Positions 60,460 through 64,000 of a stretch of 64,000 nt of DNA are shown one piece after another; the stretch's first letter is position 1; each line of letters starts with the position of its first letter. The stretch covers positions 127,541 through 191,540 of the forward strand of contig JAHDIQ010000003.1 of assembly GCA_020630715.1 (NCBI GenBank), in the 5' to 3' direction. The stretch is from Nonlabens sp. GTDB taxonomy: Bacteria > Bacteroidota > Bacteroidia > Flavobacteriales > Flavobacteriaceae. The notes beneath the pieces were generated by a model. That model was not told the DNA's origin. It made no database searches and saw only the letters and a list, made by a program, of their open reading frames with translations. A program made the translations under genes and the position numbers.

Positions 60460-61875
60460 TTATTTAAAGAGTTGATTTGCTTTTTCTATTGCTTTTCTCA
60501 AGGCATTTGTTTTATGATATACTTCGTTCATTTCGTCATAGTCATTAGAGCGTTCTACGATTCCGGCGCCAGCTCTAAATTCTAATTGGTTATTTCTAGA
60601 AAGTATACTGCGTATTATGATGGCGTGATTAAAACTACCATCAAAACCTAGATATCCTATGGCACCGCCATAGAATTCCCGAGCGCTTTTTTCATAACCA
60701 TCTATAAGTTGCATGGCGTTGTGTTTAGGAGCGCCACTTAAGGTTCCAGCAGGAAACGTATCGCCTATTAGTTGCATTTTATCTCTAGGGTTTACAGTTC
60801 CCGTAACTTTACTTACCATGTGGATCACATGAGAGTAGAAATGAATATTCTGATAATCTGTCAGGGTTACATTTCTCGCATGCCTGCTTAAATCATTACG
60901 TGCTAAATCTACCAGCATTACATGTTCTGCGGTTTCTTTAGGGTCTGTCTTTAATGCTTGTGCTGCTTTTAAATCTGCGATGTCGTCGCCGGTTCTTTTA
61001 TAGGTGCCAGCGATAGGTTGAATACTAGCAGTATCTTTATGTATAAGTAACTGCGCCTCTGGAGAGCTACCCATGATTTTGAAATTCCCGTAGTCAAAAT
61101 AAAATAAATATGGACTAGGATTGATTGCTCTTAATTGTCTATACACATTAAAATCATCACCACTAAAAGCTTGCTTAAATTTACGAGATAGAACCATTTG
61201 AAATACATCACCACGATGGCAGTGTGTTTTTGCTTTTTGGACAAAATCTATGAAGTCTTCATCTGTCATTTCTGATGTTTCTTCACCTTTTGCAGTAAAC
61301 GTATACTTAGCCACATCACGGTGCTCTATAATGCTGACTAATTCATCTAGCTTTGAATTCTGATTACCATAATTATGATCAAAAACAAATACCTGATTAT
61401 GAAAATGGTCAAATACGATGATGTTTTGAAATACTTGATAATGAGTAATAGGGATGTTTTTAGTTTCGCTTTCGCGAAAGCGGAATTCTATATCCTCAAA
61501 GTACTGAACAGCGTCATAGCTTAAATAACCGAAAACACCATTTGTAGGAAATGGAAAGTCAGAAGTGCTGTTTTCAAAACGATCAGTATACTTTTTTAAA
61601 CCTGTTGCTAATTCATACGTAACATCAATTGAATTAGTAACGGCTGTATCATCTGGAAATGTCATTTCTAGTTGATCATCCTGAATCTTAAAACTTGAAA
61701 CTGGATTACAGCATATAAAAGAATAGCTATTAGTACGCTGTCCGTATTCATTACTTTCTAGTAACAAACTGTTAGGATATTTATCTCTAAGGCGCATGTA
61801 CATAGCTACTGGCGTGAGTGTATCTGCCAGTAATTTTTTATAGTTAGTGTCGTATGAGTAAATTTTTGTTTTCAA
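60460..61875 (-). CDS. trpE: Anthranilate synthase component I
   Basis: A 471-residue chorismate-utilising enzyme. LLESNEYGQRTNSYSFIC near the N-terminus holds the Trp feedback region (LLES). Catalytic blocks are VFQMVLSRKFKQ, PSPYLFYFDYG, GSSPEAQL, PIAGTYKRTGDD, DLARNDLSRH and FPAGTLSGAPK. The start is TTG (61875); no ATG is near. The palindrome is translated as FRFRESETK in a variable loop. It follows the trp attenuator directly. Confidence 0.96.
   Translation of the reverse strand: MKTKIYSYDTNYKKLLADTLTPVAMYMRLRDKYPNSLLLESNEYGQRTNSYSFICCNPVSSFKIQDDQLEMTFPDDTAVTNSIDVTYELATGLKKYTDRFENSTSDFPFPTNGVFGYLSYDAVQYFEDIEFRFRESETKNIPITHYQVFQNIIVFDHFHNQVFVFDHNYGNQNSKLDELVSIIEHRDVAKYTFTAKGEETSEMTDEDFIDFVQKAKTHCHRGDVFQMVLSRKFKQAFSGDDFNVYRQLRAINPSPYLFYFDYGNFKIMGSSPEAQLLIHKDTASIQPIAGTYKRTGDDIADLKAAQALKTDPKETAEHVMLVDLARNDLSRHARNVTLTDYQNIHFYSHVIHMVSKVTGTVNPRDKMQLIGDTFPAGTLSGAPKHNAMQLIDGYEKSAREFYGGAIGYLGFDGSFNHAIIIRSILSRNNQLEFRAGAGIVERSNDYDEMNEVYHKTNALRKAIEKANQLFK
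61469..61480. repeat. Dispersed palindrome inside trpE
   Basis: Exact core, read in the RFRES frame (FRFRESET), the same peptide as in phhA. Confidence 0.9.
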
Positions 61876-61897
61876 TTCAATTTTTTAAATAAAAAAA

Positions 61898-61919
61898 AGG
61901 CCTGCCGTTAAGCAGACCT
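61898..61919 (-). terminator. trp operon attenuator terminator
   Basis: Minus-strand stem AGGTCTGC / GCAGGCCT with one G-U pair, then eight T. The segment GCCGTGCAG (61948-61956), overlapping the leader stop codon, can instead pair with CTGCTTAACGGC (61904-61915), which is the antiterminator expected. Confidence 0.9.
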
Positions 61920-61955
61920 GTTGATTATGATAACATATATAGGGCAACTGCACGG

Positions 61956-62003
61956 CTATTGAGCTGTGTTATTCCACCACCATGTATGATTAATTCTTTT
62001 CAT
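61956..62003 (-). CDS. trpL: trp leader peptide (MKRINHTWWWNNTAQ)
   Basis: A 15-codon ORF with three consecutive Trp codons (TGG), placed 36 bases before the terminator stem. It begins 5 bases after the -7 box. Its TAG stop overlaps the antiterminator strand, so a ribosome that reaches the stop would free the terminator, as in classical trp attenuation. Confidence 0.92.
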   Translation of the reverse strand: MKRINHTWWWNNTAQ

Positions 62004-62008
62004 TAGTT

Positions 62009-62038
62009 CAAATGTATAATCCTTTTATGAATCGTCAA
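62009..62038 (-). promoter_or_regulatory. trp operon promoter (TTTG N19 TACATTTG)
   Basis: Minus-strand -33 TTTG (62036-62039 region) and -7 TACATTTG (62009-62016), spacing 19, a full flavobacterial consensus, with the leader ATG 5 bases downstream. Confidence 0.8.
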
Positions 62039-62054
62039 ACCTTTTATCAATTTT

Positions 62055-63716
62055 TTAATATCCATCATCATGAACTCCTGCAACTGCGCGACCAGATGGG
62101 TCATTCATGGTTGCAAATGCTGCGTCCCATTCTAGGGCTACAGGAGTACTACAAGCCACTGATTTTAAACTAGGAACACATGATGCTGCGGTATCGCTAG
62201 GGAAATGGTTGTTAAAAATACTGCGGTAATAGTATTCTTCTTTATTCTGTGGTGGATTGATTTTAAATTTATAAACGGCAGATTCCATCATCTCATCTGT
62301 TACTTCTTTTTCTACTACTTCTTTTAACGTGTCGATCCAGTTGTATCCTACACCATCGCTAAATTGTTCTTTCTGTCGCCATGCAACACTTTTAGGCAAG
62401 TAATCTTCAAACGCTTCTCTTAAAATGTGTTTTTCCATTTTACCATTGCCACACATTTTATCTGCTGGATTTAGTCTCATGGCTACATCCATGAATTCTT
62501 TATCTAAAAATGGGACACGACCTTCTATTCCCCATGCAGCAAGTGATTTATTTGCTCTAAGGTTATCGTAAAGATGAAGTGAATCTAATTTACGAACTGT
62601 CTCCTTATGAAATTCTTGAGCATCTGGAGCTTTGTGAAAGTAGAGATATCCACCAAAAATCTCATCGCTTCCTTCACCAGAAAGCACCATTTTAATTCCC
62701 ATAGATTTAATGACGCGAGCGAGTAGATACATAGGCGTGCTGGCTCTAATGGTAGTGACATCGTAAGTTTCTAAATGGTAAACCACATCTTTAATAGCGT
62801 CTAGTCCTTCTTGAATCGTAAAATTGACTTCGTGATGAACGGTTCCTATATGATCTGCTACTTTTTGTGCAGCAGCAAGATCTGGACTACCATCTAATCC
62901 TATGGCAAAACTATGTAGTTGTGGCCACCATGCATCTTTATGATCACCAGATTCTACACGACGAGCTGCGTATTTTTTTGCCACTGCAGAAACTATTGAA
63001 CTGTCTAATCCACCAGAAAGTAATACGCCATAAGGAACATCACTCATCATATGACTATGAACTGCTTTTTCCATTGCGGTTTTTAAGTCTGCAACAGATG
63101 AGGTGTTTTCTTTTACATTTTCATATTGATCCCAGTCACGTTGGTACCATTTAACAAACTCACGACTAGCACTATGATAGTAATGACCAGGTGGAAACGG
63201 ATGAATTTCATTACAAGTACCTTCCAGTGCTTTTAATTCTGACGCGACAAAAAATTGTCCTTTTTCATCTGTCCCATAGTATAAAGGAATAATTCCCTGA
63301 TGATCTCTAGCGATAAGAAATTCTTTTTTTGAATCATCATAAAGCGCAAATCCATACATACCTACTAGATCATCTAAAAAGTCCACGCCTTTATCCTGGT
63401 ATAGTGCTAGAATTACCTCACAATCAGAATTTGTTTTAAAGTTGTAGTTGCTGTACTCATCGCGCAGTTGTTTATGATTATAAATTTCTCCATTTACGGC
63501 TAGCACTACGCTTTTATCTTCATTATATAAAGGCTGACCACCGGACATAGGGTCAACAATGGCTAGTCGTTCATGGGATAGAATGGCATTTTCACCACTA
63601 TAAATTCCTGACCAGTCTGGTCCACGATGTCTTAATTTCTTAGACATTTCTAATACTTTTTCTCTTAATTGATCGCTTGATTGTTTTAAATCAAACATTG
63701 CTACAATACCGCACAT
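62055..63716 (-). CDS. asnB: Asparagine synthase (glutamine-hydrolysing), AsnB
   Basis: A 553-residue enzyme making asparagine from aspartate and glutamine. The N-terminal glutaminase has the catalytic Cys2 (MCGIVAMF), NGEIYNHKQLR and the Asp-rich SDCEV. The synthetase domain has the PP-loop LLSGGLDSSIVSA and LSGEGSDEIFGGY. Normal length. The gene is monocistronic and sits behind an Asn-codon leader and terminator. Confidence 0.97.
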   Translation of the reverse strand: MCGIVAMFDLKQSSDQLREKVLEMSKKLRHRGPDWSGIYSGENAILSHERLAIVDPMSGGQPLYNEDKSVVLAVNGEIYNHKQLRDEYSNYNFKTNSDCEVILALYQDKGVDFLDDLVGMYGFALYDDSKKEFLIARDHQGIIPLYYGTDEKGQFFVASELKALEGTCNEIHPFPPGHYYHSASREFVKWYQRDWDQYENVKENTSSVADLKTAMEKAVHSHMMSDVPYGVLLSGGLDSSIVSAVAKKYAARRVESGDHKDAWWPQLHSFAIGLDGSPDLAAAQKVADHIGTVHHEVNFTIQEGLDAIKDVVYHLETYDVTTIRASTPMYLLARVIKSMGIKMVLSGEGSDEIFGGYLYFHKAPDAQEFHKETVRKLDSLHLYDNLRANKSLAAWGIEGRVPFLDKEFMDVAMRLNPADKMCGNGKMEKHILREAFEDYLPKSVAWRQKEQFSDGVGYNWIDTLKEVVEKEVTDEMMESAVYKFKINPPQNKEEYYYRSIFNNHFPSDTAASCVPSLKSVACSTPVALEWDAAFATMNDPSGRAVAGVHDDGY

Positions 63717-63739
63717 AGTTTTAAAATTTACTCAATGAA

Positions 63740-63769
63740 AAAAGGTCTGCTTCATGAAGCAGACCTTTT
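63740..63769 (-). terminator. asnB attenuator terminator
   Basis: A 30-base perfect palindrome (arm AAAAGGTCTGCTTCA and its complement) followed on the minus strand by six T, 24 bases upstream of asnB. AGTAGAAC (63787-63794), just after the leader stop, can pair with the TCTGCT arm as a weaker antiterminator. Confidence 0.9.
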
Positions 63770-63796
63770 AAATATTTTCAATATCAGTTCTACTCC

Positions 63797-63847
63797 TTAC
63801 GTATGGCAAGAATTATTATTAGAATTGATATTATTATTTTTTATCAT
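63797..63847 (-). CDS. asn leader peptide (MIKNNNINSNNNSCHT)
   Basis: A 16-codon ORF, seven of whose codons are Asn AAT, in two runs of three plus one. It ends 27 bases before the terminator stem and starts 7 bases after the -7 box. Position, size, content and downstream hairpin match the his and trp leaders here, so it is read as the sensor of charged tRNA-Asn for asnB. Confidence 0.85.
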   Translation of the reverse strand: MIKNNNINSNNNSCHT

Positions 63848-63854
63848 AACACTG

Positions 63855-63884
63855 TAAATGTAAACAAAATCTTAAAATTTACAA
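63855..63884 (-). promoter_or_regulatory. asnB promoter (TTG N19 TACATTTA)
   Basis: Minus-strand TTG (63882-63884) and near-consensus -7 TACATTTA (63855-63862), spacing 19, 7 bases before the leader ATG. Confidence 0.65.
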
Positions 63885-63905
63885 GTTGATCGTTTTAAAA
63901 TTTGC

Positions 63906-64000
63906 TTAATGCTGTACGTTTTTCTTTAAAACTTCAGGCATTTTTGCGGCAAAGCGCTTAAATCTAGGTATCGAAACTCCTTGAATATAAGGTTGATTAG
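63906..64000 (-). CDS. C-terminal end of an unidentified protein (partial)
   Basis: The last 30 codons of a gene that starts outside the window: residues NQPYIQGVSIPRFKRFAAKM then PEVLKKNVQH and stop. Basic composition and the IPRFKRFAAK pattern weakly recall HU-type DNA-binding ends, but this is too short to name. It would lie upstream of asnB on the same strand. Confidence 0.5.
   Translation of the reverse strand, partial: NQPYIQGVSIPRFKRFAAKMPEVLKKNVQH

Overview
The window is a chromosomal segment of a marine-type member of Flavobacteriaceae (Bacteroidota). The signs are the TAnnTTTG -7 promoter boxes, a type IX secretion sorting domain, HmuY/TonB heme proteins, a Bacteroidota-style dcw cluster without ddl, and many AT-rich genes with flavobacterial relatives. 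A Nonlabens/Dokdonia-like genus is my guess from general resemblance; the sequence does not prove it.

Layout. Positions 1-2100 hold an 8-bp minisatellite, engB, an alpha/beta hydrolase and a repeat-rich spacer. Positions 2041-17660 are a complete division and cell wall (dcw) operon: a threefold GTGG operator for MraZ, then mraZ-rsmH-ftsL-ftsI-murE-mraY-murD-ftsW-murG-murC-ftsQ-ftsA-ftsZ, closed by a strong terminator. Next come a yqeY-like gene, tRNA-Arg(TCG), a decayed outer-membrane barrel gene and a T9SS-exported protein. Positions 21616-29566 form a heme/iron locus: hmuR-hmuY on the minus strand, divergent from a tight four-gene plus-strand operon (DUF6607, ankyrin, DUF2271, PepSY membrane domain fused to flavodoxin and flavin reductase). 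Positions 29680-45718 carry unlinked genes: YdjM-like hydrolase, universal stress protein, BamA-like barrel, DUF4870, a VPS10/sortilin-like protein, a very large TraB/GumN protein, an AhpD-like protein, a lipoprotein, AraC and TetR regulators, rhodanese, an orphan HATPase protein and phenylalanine hydroxylase.

Positions 45709-63900 are amino acid biosynthesis genes, all on the minus strand: asnB, then trpE-(lipoprotein)-trpG-D-C-F-B-A, then hisG-D-C-B-H-A-F-(toxin-antitoxin)-IE. Each of the three units (asn, trp, his) is preceded by an almost leaderless short ORF rich in its own amino acid (Asn x7, Trp x3, His x3) followed by an intrinsic terminator. These are three matching ribosome-mediated attenuators. 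The asparagine one is the least expected.

The window is full of small repeats that are translated inside conserved genes. A palindrome with core CTTTCGCGAAAG occurs 15 times exactly, plus about 8 near copies, mostly inside ORFs and in all three reading frames (AFAKA, RFRES, LSRK). In the his operon, REP-like elements are built into hisC, hisF and hisIE. A DUF559 (PD-D/ExK-type) nuclease domain is fused in frame to the complete C-terminus of HisD through a translated half copy of the same element that flanks it downstream. A 177-bp tandem duplication next to it includes the hisC start. These repeat-nuclease structures and the attenuator trio are the best candidates for something undescribed.
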